NCBI GenBank assembly: GCA_946480015.1
Contig: CAMLIL010000082.1
Coordinates: forward strand, 1-26,704
From: an uncultured Oxalobacteraceae bacterium
GTDB lineage: Bacteria; Pseudomonadota; Gammaproteobacteria; Burkholderiales; Burkholderiaceae
Length of the DNA stretch: 26,704 nucleotides
Reading direction: 5' to 3'
Both the position numbers and the translations under genes were made by a program. Shown piece after piece: positions 16,001-23,378 of the stretch. The notes below the pieces were generated by a model, which worked only from the letters and a program-made list of their open reading frames with translations, made no database searches and had not been told where the DNA came from. Position 1 is the stretch's first letter. Each line of letters opens with the position of its first letter.

Positions 16001-17753
16001 CACCACGCTGGCCAGCGTGATCGATTCGAGCGGCCGCAACGCTGCCGACGCGATTTCCACCGCAAACCTTCTATTCGACAGCAACCTGGGTTCGTTCACC
16101 GATTACCGCCTCAATGGCAGCGGCTACGGCGCCTGGGTGGAGTTCGACTTCCGTGGCGGCGGTTCCGTGAGCCTGTCGCGCGTCGAGATCATCGCCCGTC
16201 AGGATCAGGTTGCCCGCATCAACGGCACCGTGGTGCAGGGCTCGAACGACAACACCACCTGGGAAAACATCACCAATTATGCGGGCAACACGCCCGAGTG
16301 GCAGACGCTGACGTCCAACAATGCCACGCCGTACCGCTATGTGCGTGTCACCAACGGCAACAATTGGGTCGGCAACATGTCGGAGCTGCGCCTCTATGGC
16401 AGCTACACGTCGTCGGCCCAGATTGCCACGGCGTCGATTACCTCCACCCAATCGCTCAGCCCCGCTTCGGTGCTGAACAAGCGTGTGGTGGCGGGCAACA
16501 CCGTGACGCTCAAGTTCACGGCCAAGACGGCGATCAACAACGTCACGGCCACGATCCAGGGCCAGGCGGCGACTGTCACCACGACGGACAACATCAACTT
16601 CACGGCCAGCGCGGCCCTGCCGCAAGGCGTGGCAGCGGGCAAGGTGACCTTCGCGGTCAACTACAAGCTTGCCGATGGTTCGGCCGGCTACCCAGCCACC
16701 GCCACGACCGACGGCAGCGGCGCGTACGTGGTGGATGAATCGGACCTGATCCGCAACATCTCGACCGTGGCGACCCTGATCGATTCGACCTACAACCGCA
16801 CCGCCGCGCAGACCAAGGCCATTGTGGATAATCTGTTCGACAGCAATATCTCCTCGGCCACGGATTTCCGCCTCGGGACGAACAACAGCTGTAGCGGCAG
16901 CTACATCATCTTCGACTTCAAGTCTGGTAACCAGATCAACCTGACCAGTGTCGAACTGCTGGCGCGCCAGGATCAGGTCGCCCGCGCGAGGTACATCGTG
17001 TTCCAGGGTTCCAACGATGGCACGAACTGGACCGAGATCACCAACGCCGCCGGCGCGGTCCAGGACTGGCAGACGTTTGCCGTGAGCAGTGCGGTACCGC
17101 ATCGCTACATCCGCATCTGGAACGTCACAGCGTGGTGCGGCAACATGGCGGAAGTGCGTCTGCACGGCTCGCTGCACGGCGCCGACACCACAGCGCCGGA
17201 GACCGTAACCGATGCTCCCGCCGGTCCCGTCAACAAGGACACGACCGTGACCTTGAGCGCAACGGATGTGGGCTCGGGCGTGCAGGCCACCTACTACACC
17301 GTCGATGGCGGCACCCGGCAAAGCGGCAAGTCCGTCCTGTTCAGCACGGAAGGCAGCCACGCGCTGGTGTACTGGAGCGTGGACTGGGCCGGCAACGTCG
17401 AGCAGTCCCACTCGCTGACGGTCAAGGTCGCCCCGACCGACGTGACGGCCAGTGTGAAGTTGACGCAGCAGGGCGCGACCCTGAACCGTTCCACCGGCAA
17501 GTATGTCGGCGGTGTAACGATTACCAACACGAGCGGCACGACGCTGAGCGGGCCTTTGCAGCTCAGGCTGAACAACCTGAGCAACGGCCTCGTGCTTGAT
17601 AACGCCACGGCAACCGATGCCAGCGGTGCGCCATATGTCACGCTCGCCAGCGGACTCGCCCCGGGGGCCTCGACGACCGTGAACCTCACGTTCTCGAATC
17701 CGAACCGCGCCCTTGTCACGTATACGGCGCAACTGTTCCGTGGCACCTTTTAA
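13026..17753 (+). CDS. Large secreted multidomain protein: alginate-lyase-like toroid, CBM6-like, Ig-like and three discoidin domains
   Basis: A 1575-residue exported protein (signal peptide to about residue 36, AQA). Residues ~40-460 form a helical domain resembling (alpha/alpha)6-toroid polysaccharide lyases, with FMNQH (N232, H234) and GRDQAH (R304, H308), which could supply the Asn/His/Arg part of a lyase site. Then come a CBM6-like sandwich (~470-580), a putative-Ig domain (~590-672, PAGVSFNTSTGAFSW), a helical linker, F5/8-type discoidin 1 (~759-881), sandwich + discoidin 2 (~889-1128), sandwich + discoidin 3 (~1137-1384), an Ig-like domain with YYTVDGG (~1389-1470) and a C-terminal sandwich. 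The sandwich-discoidin pair is duplicated. GAGGAG precedes the ATG. The discoidins imply glycan binding at a surface. The substrate is unknown, and calling it a lyase is inference. It is followed 12 bases later by a PEP-CTERM gene. Confidence 0.85.
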   Translation: MRIQKLDSSFRRIVHIVITAGIVAALGTLPVRVAQAADITTIATSYQPTINETIDANGFKRPGVGFTKEILENVRTQVRAQREPWNTYFNSMLTSGSASKTPSIKNANGDQPRVYGLYSQSVNGMFIADAQVAFTQAILYYITGDDTYRANAMKIIRLYEQMDPAQYAYFTDSHIHTGIPLSRMVGAAEILRYTSTQTPALEWTDDDTVKFTDNLVLPVIQNFNSCNCRFMNQHLYTTIAAMSGYLFAGDREKYNEAVEWFSVNKDAVDQGQNGSVKQLFREVTRNDDTGETVPPNIQHVEMGRDQAHGAGDLTNAAILARLMMAQGTRIDPVAGTASDAPNAVGPYEFLDDRIFKVHELWHTYMLGYEVPWVPTASHTDADGNPTVVYHGISGYYRGRMGQNTWETFYYYLYNRGMNMEQFAPNYTRFLTTRNGFNWDGVDGGGDFWMFIPAAAASEGTKYLPKLPAASNLEVDWHFTPRDTNSAVATDDSATYIRTTATEAGSRYVVYGYGWGASSLGLRIRTNGIATMEAFYTTIQLPNTNGQWMYVNFPGSMADFVEITIKGAGTTVDFDYVNANGSSLSLPSFTGGNAELTSYSYAGAGVAVSASFAATDSSPTATLTYQIDHLPAGVSFNTSTGAFSWNPSQAGTYSFVIQASDGTTIATKRFTVVVGADRQATVNLTTAPYQPNGLYVVSTLAAYNAVYNDMMSVISSATDEVYFQKLATLRSAVAGLQLLTPLNSDGSMNYTNMLVTSTFNTSVAAAQDNDAFSFVYYGWAQNLAHTLDFGPSFKISASSFGLQVRGSFPERIGGTTVYGSNDNVNWTRLTPGLTTVTEEMQNLPVSDELKNQRYRFIKIAMIQPSGPLLELSEFHIFGTRYETVNKLTSVALSSDQALKNRIVPGNTAKLKFVSTEPINNVSVTIQGQPATVTTTDNLNWTASWVATTTPGYGKLSFLLNYKTADGLDAEPTFFTTDNSYLNLADQTGLINNVTTLASVIDSSGRNAADAISTANLLFDSNLGSFTDYRLNGSGYGAWVEFDFRGGGSVSLSRVEIIARQDQVARINGTVVQGSNDNTTWENITNYAGNTPEWQTLTSNNATPYRYVRVTNGNNWVGNMSELRLYGSYTSSAQIATASITSTQSLSPASVLNKRVVAGNTVTLKFTAKTAINNVTATIQGQAATVTTTDNINFTASAALPQGVAAGKVTFAVNYKLADGSAGYPATATTDGSGAYVVDESDLIRNISTVATLIDSTYNRTAAQTKAIVDNLFDSNISSATDFRLGTNNSCSGSYIIFDFKSGNQINLTSVELLARQDQVARARYIVFQGSNDGTNWTEITNAAGAVQDWQTFAVSSAVPHRYIRIWNVTAWCGNMAEVRLHGSLHGADTTAPETVTDAPAGPVNKDTTVTLSATDVGSGVQATYYTVDGGTRQSGKSVLFSTEGSHALVYWSVDWAGNVEQSHSLTVKVAPTDVTASVKLTQQGATLNRSTGKYVGGVTITNTSGTTLSGPLQLRLNNLSNGLVLDNATATDASGAPYVTLASGLAPGASTTVNLTFSNPNRALVTYTAQLFRGTF

Positions 17754-17765
17754 GGACGTTTCATC

Positions 17766-18389
17766 ATGCATAACAATATGAGACACAACTTTGCATCCGT
17801 CCTGCGCCGCGCCGCGCTGGCCCTGGCGCTGGCGTCGGGCTGCGGCCTGGCCTCGGCCGGGGTGGTCCACGTGACGATCGACACCGCGTCGTTCGGCGTC
17901 GGCGCCGGCTTCGTCGACATGAACCTCAGTACCAGCGCCAACGTGCCGCTGCAGACCGCGACGGTGACGAACCTGGTTGGCTTCCAGAGCTCGCCCTATG
18001 TCGAGTCCTGGGGCTTGACCGCGGTCGCCGGAGGCTGGCAGTTCCGCACCGATACGGTGAACGATCTGTTCCAGTCGGTCGATTTTGGCGGCGTGCTGTC
18101 TTTCGACCTCGCCTTTGCAGGGGCGATCGATCCGGTGACGAGTTACCTGTCGAGATTCGTCGTGTCGGCGGTCGCCGGTGACGGCGTCACGCCGCTCGGC
18201 CAATACGATCCCGTGACCGGCGCACTGGCGGTATTCTCCTGGACGCCCGCGCTCAGCACAGACGCGGATGGCCTGATCGGCGTCAGCACCGCCGACCCGC
18301 ACGTGAGCGTGGTCCCGGAACCGGCCGCGCTGCTGTTGATCGGTCTCGGCTGCGCCGCGTTGGCGTTGACGCGGCGCCGGGGCGGCTGA
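17766..18389 (+). CDS. PEP-CTERM sorted exported protein
   Basis: A 207-residue protein with a signal peptide (to about residue 31, ASA) and a C-terminal sorting signal: VVPEP at 182-186, a hydrophobic helix and the basic end RRRGG. Such tails are recognised by an exosortase, anchored, cleaved, and linked with exopolysaccharide-producing surfaces. The body is beta-rich (VHVTIDTASFGVGAGFVDMNLS, VDFGGVLSFDLAFAG) and resembles a small family of PEP-CTERM proteins of unknown function. AAGGA (17752-17756) overlaps the stop of the large upstream gene with 9 bases to the ATG, so the two are one operon. No exosortase gene is in the window. A strong terminator follows. The large partner itself has no PEP-CTERM tail, so this protein may be its surface companion; that is inference. 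Confidence 0.88.
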   Translation: MHNNMRHNFASVLRRAALALALASGCGLASAGVVHVTIDTASFGVGAGFVDMNLSTSANVPLQTATVTNLVGFQSSPYVESWGLTAVAGGWQFRTDTVNDLFQSVDFGGVLSFDLAFAGAIDPVTSYLSRFVVSAVAGDGVTPLGQYDPVTGALAVFSWTPALSTDADGLIGVSTADPHVSVVPEPAALLLIGLGCAALALTRRRGG

Positions 18390-18427
18390 GGGAGCCGCCA
18401 CGCGCTGGCGTAGCGTGCAGTGCCGGC

Positions 18428-18467
18428 ATGCTGCCACGGCTTTCGCAGGCCATGGCAGCATTTTTTT
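18428..18467 (+). terminator. Intrinsic terminator of the lyase-like/PEP-CTERM operon
   Basis: ATGCTGCCA (18428-18436) pairs perfectly with TGGCAGCAT (18453-18461), with extra GGC/GCC pairing inside, and is followed by seven T residues. It is a strong rho-independent terminator 38 bases after the PEP-CTERM stop. Confidence 0.93.
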
Positions 18468-18513
18468 GTCGGAACAATTCTTGGAGCTGCACCTGGCGGG
18501 AGCCGCCCAGAGC

Positions 18514-18546
18514 TTGTCTTCTATGTACTGACTATATTGAAGACAA
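18514..18546. promoter_or_regulatory. 33-bp dyad upstream of GH97
   Basis: TTGTCTTC (18514-18521) and GAAGACAA (18539-18546) are perfect 8-bp arms around an AT-rich 17-base centre. The arm spacing of about two to three helical turns suits binding by a dimeric or tetrameric regulator. The double-domain GntR protein encoded at 22372 is one candidate. Confidence 0.45.
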
Positions 18547-18576
18547 AATGCGGGCAAAGATGATGGGATAGCCTGA

Positions 18577-18590
18577 TGATATCGATACCA
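18577..18590. promoter_or_regulatory. LacI-type operator candidate before GH97
   Basis: TGATATCGATACCA is palindromic about CG (18583/18584) with one mismatch between the arms. It is 26 bases ahead of the GH97 start and shares the ATCGAT core with the palindrome at 12575-12594. Binding here would block transcription or translation start. Confidence 0.5.
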
Positions 18591-18616
18591 ATAACAAAAA
18601 AGCGCCTGACCACATT

Positions 18617-20554
18617 ATGAAGAAACCACATTTGACTTCGATCGCGGCGGCCGTCGTATGCGTTCTGTTGCCGGCGGCATGCGCTTTAGCGGCGCCCGCA
18701 ACCGTCTCGTCGCCGGATGGACGCATCGCCATCCGGATCGAACGGGACGCCAGCCGGTTCACGATTTCGCGGGGAGGGGAAACCGTCATCGCGCCGTCGC
18801 CGCTGGGTCTCGAATTCGACGGCGCCCCCGGGTATGGCGCACTGACACTGGAACGGCGCGACGACGTCAAAGTCGACCGGATCATTCCGCTGGTGGCCAC
18901 CAAGGCCGCCCAAGCGCGCGACCGCTATCGTGGCGCTACGCTGGTGTTCCGGGAACGCACGAGCCCAGGCCGGCGGATGTTCATCGACGTGCGCGCCTAT
19001 GACGATGGGGTCGCGTTCCGCTACCGCATCGACGGTGCCGAGCCGGTGCGTTTGCGCGGCGAACGCACGGCCTTCGTCCCGGCAGGCGATCCCGAATGCC
19101 TGGTGTCGGTCGCTACAGGGGCGCACGAGGTGCCCTTCGAACGCATGAAGGTGTCGCAGCTGCGCGATAACCTTGCTTACGACGTGCCGATCGCTTGCAC
19201 GGCGCCTTCCGGGCGCACCTCGTACGCCATCACCCAGGCCAATCTCGCCGGATATACCGGGGCGTCGCTGTGGCGCGAAGGCGGCGCATTGCGGGTGCGG
19301 CTGTCGGCGCCGCCAAAGCGGCCCGCTCCGGCGTTCGTGTCCGCATCAGGGCTCACGACGGCCTGGCGCGTGGTCATGATGGGCGACCGCGCCGGCGACC
19401 TGATCGGCTCGCATCTGATCGGCAACCTGAATCCGCCGCCACAGGGCGACTTCAGCTGGGTGCGGCCGGGCAAGGCCGCGTGGGACTGGTATTCGAGCCC
19501 GGTGGCCGGCATGAAAGCGGACATGGACAGCTACAAGCGCTTCATCGATTTTGCCGCCGCCGCCGGATTGCCGTATTACCTGATTGACGCGGGCTGGGCC
19601 TTTGGCCCCAGCAACTCCCAAGGCTGGATAGCGCTGCCGGGCACCGACATCACCCGCGCCGCGAACGGCATCGACATGCCGGCGCTGGTGCGCTACGCCG
19701 CCGGCAAGGGCGTGGGGCTGATGCTGTGGGCGCACTGGGAGCATGTCGCGCCGCGCATGGACGAGGTGCTCGATACCTTCGCGCGTTGGGGCATCAAGGG
19801 CGTCAAGATCGATTTCATGGACCGCGACGACCAGGAGATCGTCGCGTTCTACGAGCGCATCGCACAGGCCACGGCGAAGCGCCACCTGCTGCTCGATCTG
19901 CACGGCGCCTACGTTCCCGCCGGGCTGCAGCGCACCTATCCGAACTTCATCACCCAGGAAGGCGTGATGGGCGCGGAGTGGAACAAGATGGGCAAGAAAA
20001 TCACGCCACAGCACAACCTGATGCTGCCGTACACGCGCATGCTCGCCGGCCCGATCGACTACACGCCCGGCGGCTTTCGCAATGGCACACCGGCCAGCTT
20101 CGCCGTGCGCGAGGCGCTGCCTGAGTCGCAGACCACGCGCGGCCAGGCGCTGGCGATGTACGTGGTGTACGACAGCCCGCTGCAGATGGTGTCGGACGAT
20201 CCGGACGTCTATCGCGACGCCGCCGGATTCGATTTCATCAAGCGCGTGCCGACGGCTTGGGACGAGACGCGCTTCCTGTCCGGCACGCCGGGGCGCGACA
20301 TCGTGCTGGCGCGGCGCAAGGGCAGCACCTGGTACCTCGGCGCGATGACGGCCGACGATGCAAAAGACGGACGCACCGAGCGCGTGGCGCTGCGCTTCCT
20401 GCCCGCCGGGCGCTACCGCGCCACGGTGTGGGAGGACGGCGCCACGCCCAACGAGGTCCGGCGCGTGGAACGCGAGGTGACGGCCAGCGACGTGCTCTCA
20501 TTGCGCCTGGCTTCGGCAGGCGGCGCCGTGGTGATCCTCGAGCTGGTGCCGTAA
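18617..20554 (+). CDS. Secreted retaining GH97 glycosidase (alpha-galactosidase-like)
   Basis: A 645-residue GH97 enzyme with a signal peptide (to about residue 25, ALA), an N-terminal beta-super-sandwich, a (beta/alpha)8 barrel and a C-terminal sandwich. The barrel carries GVKIDFMDRDDQ with aspartate at 399 and ITQEGVMG with glutamate at 448. In GH97, an aspartate nucleophile at this place marks the retaining branch (alpha-galactosidase and beta-L-arabinopyranosidase types), while the inverting alpha-glucosidases of the SusB type lack it. Removal of alpha-galactose or a related sugar from a plant side chain is therefore the best guess. No clear Shine-Dalgarno sequence precedes the ATG, which is unusual among these genes. 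A regulatory dyad and a LacI-type site lie just upstream. GH43 follows 69 bases later and may be co-transcribed. Confidence 0.9.
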   Translation: MKKPHLTSIAAAVVCVLLPAACALAAPATVSSPDGRIAIRIERDASRFTISRGGETVIAPSPLGLEFDGAPGYGALTLERRDDVKVDRIIPLVATKAAQARDRYRGATLVFRERTSPGRRMFIDVRAYDDGVAFRYRIDGAEPVRLRGERTAFVPAGDPECLVSVATGAHEVPFERMKVSQLRDNLAYDVPIACTAPSGRTSYAITQANLAGYTGASLWREGGALRVRLSAPPKRPAPAFVSASGLTTAWRVVMMGDRAGDLIGSHLIGNLNPPPQGDFSWVRPGKAAWDWYSSPVAGMKADMDSYKRFIDFAAAAGLPYYLIDAGWAFGPSNSQGWIALPGTDITRAANGIDMPALVRYAAGKGVGLMLWAHWEHVAPRMDEVLDTFARWGIKGVKIDFMDRDDQEIVAFYERIAQATAKRHLLLDLHGAYVPAGLQRTYPNFITQEGVMGAEWNKMGKKITPQHNLMLPYTRMLAGPIDYTPGGFRNGTPASFAVREALPESQTTRGQALAMYVVYDSPLQMVSDDPDVYRDAAGFDFIKRVPTAWDETRFLSGTPGRDIVLARRKGSTWYLGAMTADDAKDGRTERVALRFLPAGRYRATVWEDGATPNEVRRVEREVTASDVLSLRLASAGGAVVILELVP

Positions 20555-20561
20555 GGTACTT

Positions 20562-20579
20562 CACCCATCGGGTGGTTTT
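20562..20579 (+). terminator. Short hairpin with T-tract after GH97
   Basis: CACCC (20562-20566) and GGGTG (20570-20574) form a small stem followed by GTTTT. With only five pairs it is likely a partial terminator, allowing some readthrough into GH43. Confidence 0.4.
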
Positions 20580-20623
20580 GAACAGATAACATACAACTTG
20601 AGACTGTTTGCGAAGGAATTGGC

Positions 20624-22279
20624 ATGATCTTCCCCTGGCGATATATGGGTGCACTTTCCGCTGTTTTGGCCGGCGCCGTCGTGATGGCAAGCCCTTGCTG
20701 GGCCGGGGAGGGTGCCGCCGCCGGCCGCTCGGCACAATGGGGCGACCTTGGCAATGGCCGCTACCGCAATCCGGTCCTTCCGGCCGACTACAGCGATCTG
20801 GATGCGATCCGCGTCGGCGATGACTACTACGCGATTTCATCGACCTTCCAGTTTTCGCCCGGGATGGCGATTCTGCATTCGCGCGACCTGGTCAACTGGA
20901 CAACCGTGGGTCACGCGGTGCCCGACCTGACCCAGATCTCGCCGGAACTGAACTGGAACCGCATGAACCGCTACGGCCGGGGTATCTGGGCCGGCGCCAT
21001 CCGCCACCACGGGGGCCGCTTCTGGATCTACTTCGGCACCCCGGAAGAAGGATACTTCATGACCAGCGCGCTACGGCCGGAGGGGCCGTGGGCCCCCTTG
21101 CATCAGGTGCTCGGTGCTTCGGGATGGGACGACTGCGCGCCGTTCTGGGATGATGACGGCAAGGGCTATTTCATCGGCACGAACTTCAGCGACGGCTACA
21201 AGATCCACCTGTGGGAAATGAGTCCTGACAACAAAACCCTGATTGCCGGGTCGGACCGGGTGATCTACCAGTCCAAGGGCAGCGAAGCCAACAAGCTGTA
21301 CAAGTTCAACGGCACCTACTTCCACTTTTTCAGCGAAGTGCACGGTGACATGCGCGTGATGATGATGCGGCGTGCCACGTCGATACGCGGTCCCTGGTCC
21401 GACAAGCGCCAGCTCATGCACGGCGACCTCAGCGCCATGCAGCCGAACCAGGGCGGGATTGTTCAGGGGCCGGACAAGAACTGGTATTTCTTCACCCATC
21501 ATGGCGACGGCGATTGGGCTGGCCGGGCAGGCAGTCTGCTGCCGGTCCATTGGGTCGATGGCTGGCCGGTGATCGGCAAGCCCGATCAGGCCGGCATCGG
21601 CACGATGGTGTGGGAAGCAAACATGCCGGTCTCCGCTTCCCGCCGGCAGTTCCCGCAAGGCGGTGACGACTTCGACGGCGGGGCGCTCGCGCCCGTCTGG
21701 GAATGGAATTATCAGCCACGGATGGACAAGTGGTCGCTGTCGGATCGTCCCGGGTTCCTGCGGCTGCACGCGTTTTCCGGCCTGGATGGCGCCAACCTGC
21801 TCAAGGTCGCCAACGTGCTGACTCAGCGGGTTGTGCGCACCAGCGGCCAGTCCTTCGTCGCGCGGCTTGAACTGAAGGGGATGGCCGATGGCCAGCACGC
21901 CGGCCTGGCCCATTTCACGGCCCAGCCACGTGCCGGCAATCCGGCCGAATCCACGGCGTCGGCGGGCATTGTGATGGCCGGCGGTAAGCGTTATGTGGAA
22001 ATCTCGCGCGATGGCAGCTACACCCGCCTGCAGCCATGGGCGCACGACACGGTCTGGCTGCGCTCGAGCTGGGGCCTGGATGGCAAGAGCACCCTGGCCG
22101 TCAGTGCCGACGGGAAGCTGTTCCAGCCGGTGCTGGCCGACTTCCCATTGACCTGGGGCGCCTACCGCGGGAGCCGCGCAGGCCTGTTCACGTTTAATCC
22201 AAAGGGAGAACTCGGCTACGTGGATGTCGACGCGGTGAGCTATGCCATTGACAATCGTGCCGGCGCCCCCGCGCAGTGA
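20624..22279 (+). CDS. Secreted GH43 glycosidase with C-terminal beta-sandwich (arabinofuranosidase/xylosidase)
   Basis: A 551-residue exported enzyme (signal peptide to about residue 27, CWA). Residues ~45-330 are the five-bladed GH43 propeller, with the three expected acidic residues: general base D58 in DYSDLDAI, pKa-modulating D170 in WDDCAPFWDDDGKGYF, and general acid E221 in KGSEANKLYK. The C-terminal part (~345-540) is the beta-sandwich usual in beta-xylosidase-type GH43 proteins (VLTQRVVRTSGQSFVARLELKG). The overall form resembles subfamily 12, whose members act on arabinose or xylose side chains. AAGGA lies about 8 bases before the ATG. Removal of arabinofuranose or xylose from xyloglucan or arabinoxylan fits the locus; the exact sugar cannot be fixed from sequence. 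Confidence 0.9.
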   Translation: MIFPWRYMGALSAVLAGAVVMASPCWAGEGAAAGRSAQWGDLGNGRYRNPVLPADYSDLDAIRVGDDYYAISSTFQFSPGMAILHSRDLVNWTTVGHAVPDLTQISPELNWNRMNRYGRGIWAGAIRHHGGRFWIYFGTPEEGYFMTSALRPEGPWAPLHQVLGASGWDDCAPFWDDDGKGYFIGTNFSDGYKIHLWEMSPDNKTLIAGSDRVIYQSKGSEANKLYKFNGTYFHFFSEVHGDMRVMMMRRATSIRGPWSDKRQLMHGDLSAMQPNQGGIVQGPDKNWYFFTHHGDGDWAGRAGSLLPVHWVDGWPVIGKPDQAGIGTMVWEANMPVSASRRQFPQGGDDFDGGALAPVWEWNYQPRMDKWSLSDRPGFLRLHAFSGLDGANLLKVANVLTQRVVRTSGQSFVARLELKGMADGQHAGLAHFTAQPRAGNPAESTASAGIVMAGGKRYVEISRDGSYTRLQPWAHDTVWLRSSWGLDGKSTLAVSADGKLFQPVLADFPLTWGAYRGSRAGLFTFNPKGELGYVDVDAVSYAIDNRAGAPAQ

Positions 22280-22371
22280 GCCGGTTGGAATTTGACTGCC
22301 CGTGGGAGCCGGCAGGCGTGTAATATCGCTGCATTTCCGATTCCAGAGCGTTAAGCTGGCGCGAACAGACC

Positions 22372-23286
22372 ATGGCCAAACTTCCTACCACGACAAGGCG
22401 CAGCACCAATCTGCTTCTGCAGCATATCGCCGAGCATCTCCCCATCGGGGCCGCGCTGCCCACCGAGGTGCAGATGAGCGAACTCGTGGCGAGCAGCCGC
22501 ACCGCTGTGCGCAGCGCGCTGGCCTATTTCATCGAGAAGGGGCTGATTGGCGGCATGAAGGAGCGTCACTTGCTGCGCAAGCCGCAGCCGGACGACTTTT
22601 TCGACGTGTCGGCGCTGCACAGCGCCACTGAGCAATTGCAAGAAGTTCTGATGGAGTGGATCTACGAGCGCGATCTGCCGCCCGGCGCCGAGTTCACGGA
22701 GGCCCAGCTGTCCCGCACGGCCGGGGTGAGCACAGTCGCCGTGCGCGAGTTCCTGATCCGGTTTTCTCGCAATGGCCTGATCGAGAAGAATCCGCGCGGC
22801 GGATGGCGCCTCTGCGCGTTCGACGCCAAATACGCGGAGGAGTTGGGCGAAGCGCGCGAGATGTTCGAGCTGAAGGCCATCGAACGCATTGGCACGCTGA
22901 CGCCGGACGACCCGATATTCGCACGGCTGGAGGAATTGCTGGCACGGCACGAGGCGCTGGGCAAGGCGCCCGCCGCTGCCCATGGGGAGTTTCCTGCACT
23001 CGATCGTGAATTCCACACCTTCCTGATCGGGCTGCTGGACAACCGCTTCGCGGAAAACCTGAACGATGTAATCTCGATGGTGTTCCACTACCACTACCAA
23101 TGGGATAAGCGCGACGAGATCCCGCGCAACCAGCACGCGCTGCGGGAGCACCTGGCGATACTGCGCCCGCTGGTCAAGGGGGAGGTGGCGGCTGCGCTGG
23201 CCGCCATGCGCAGCCATCTGCATTCGGCGCGTTCCACCATGCTCAATTCGCTCCGTACCAGGGAAACCCGGCTGCAACCGCACTGA
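22372..23286 (+). CDS. GntR-family regulator (FadR/FCD type) with two winged-helix domains
   Basis: A 304-residue transcription factor. Residues ~8-70 form a first winged helix (LLLQHIAEHLPIGAALPTEVQMSE, SSRTAVRSALAYFIEKGLI), ~85-148 a second (LQEVLMEWIYERDLPPGAEFTEAQLS, STVAVREFLIRFSRNGLIEKNPRGGW), and ~150-290 an FCD-type helical effector domain (LGEAREMFELKAIERI, LDREFHTFLIGLLDN). The usual GntR/FCD protein has one winged helix and about 230-250 residues, so this one is extended by a complete extra DNA-binding unit. It lies 92 bases after GH43 on the same strand. It could control the glycosidase genes, with the 33-bp dyad at 18514 as a possible target; that is inference. The ribosome site is weak. 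Confidence 0.88.
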   Translation: MAKLPTTTRRSTNLLLQHIAEHLPIGAALPTEVQMSELVASSRTAVRSALAYFIEKGLIGGMKERHLLRKPQPDDFFDVSALHSATEQLQEVLMEWIYERDLPPGAEFTEAQLSRTAGVSTVAVREFLIRFSRNGLIEKNPRGGWRLCAFDAKYAEELGEAREMFELKAIERIGTLTPDDPIFARLEELLARHEALGKAPAAAHGEFPALDREFHTFLIGLLDNRFAENLNDVISMVFHYHYQWDKRDEIPRNQHALREHLAILRPLVKGEVAAALAAMRSHLHSARSTMLNSLRTRETRLQPH

Positions 23287-23378
23287 GGCTGCGTGCGGAC
23301 ATGGGCGCGCAGGCGCACGAACTGGCCGCAATTCTCAGTGTCAGCCGCGCCAATAGACGCCGCCCCACTGGTGCTTTG

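Noticed and set aside
18617..18695. Lipoprotein signal in the GH97 protein (LPAAC)
   Set aside because: The -3 position relative to cysteine is proline, not Leu/Val/Ile; a Sec cleavage after ALA fits better.
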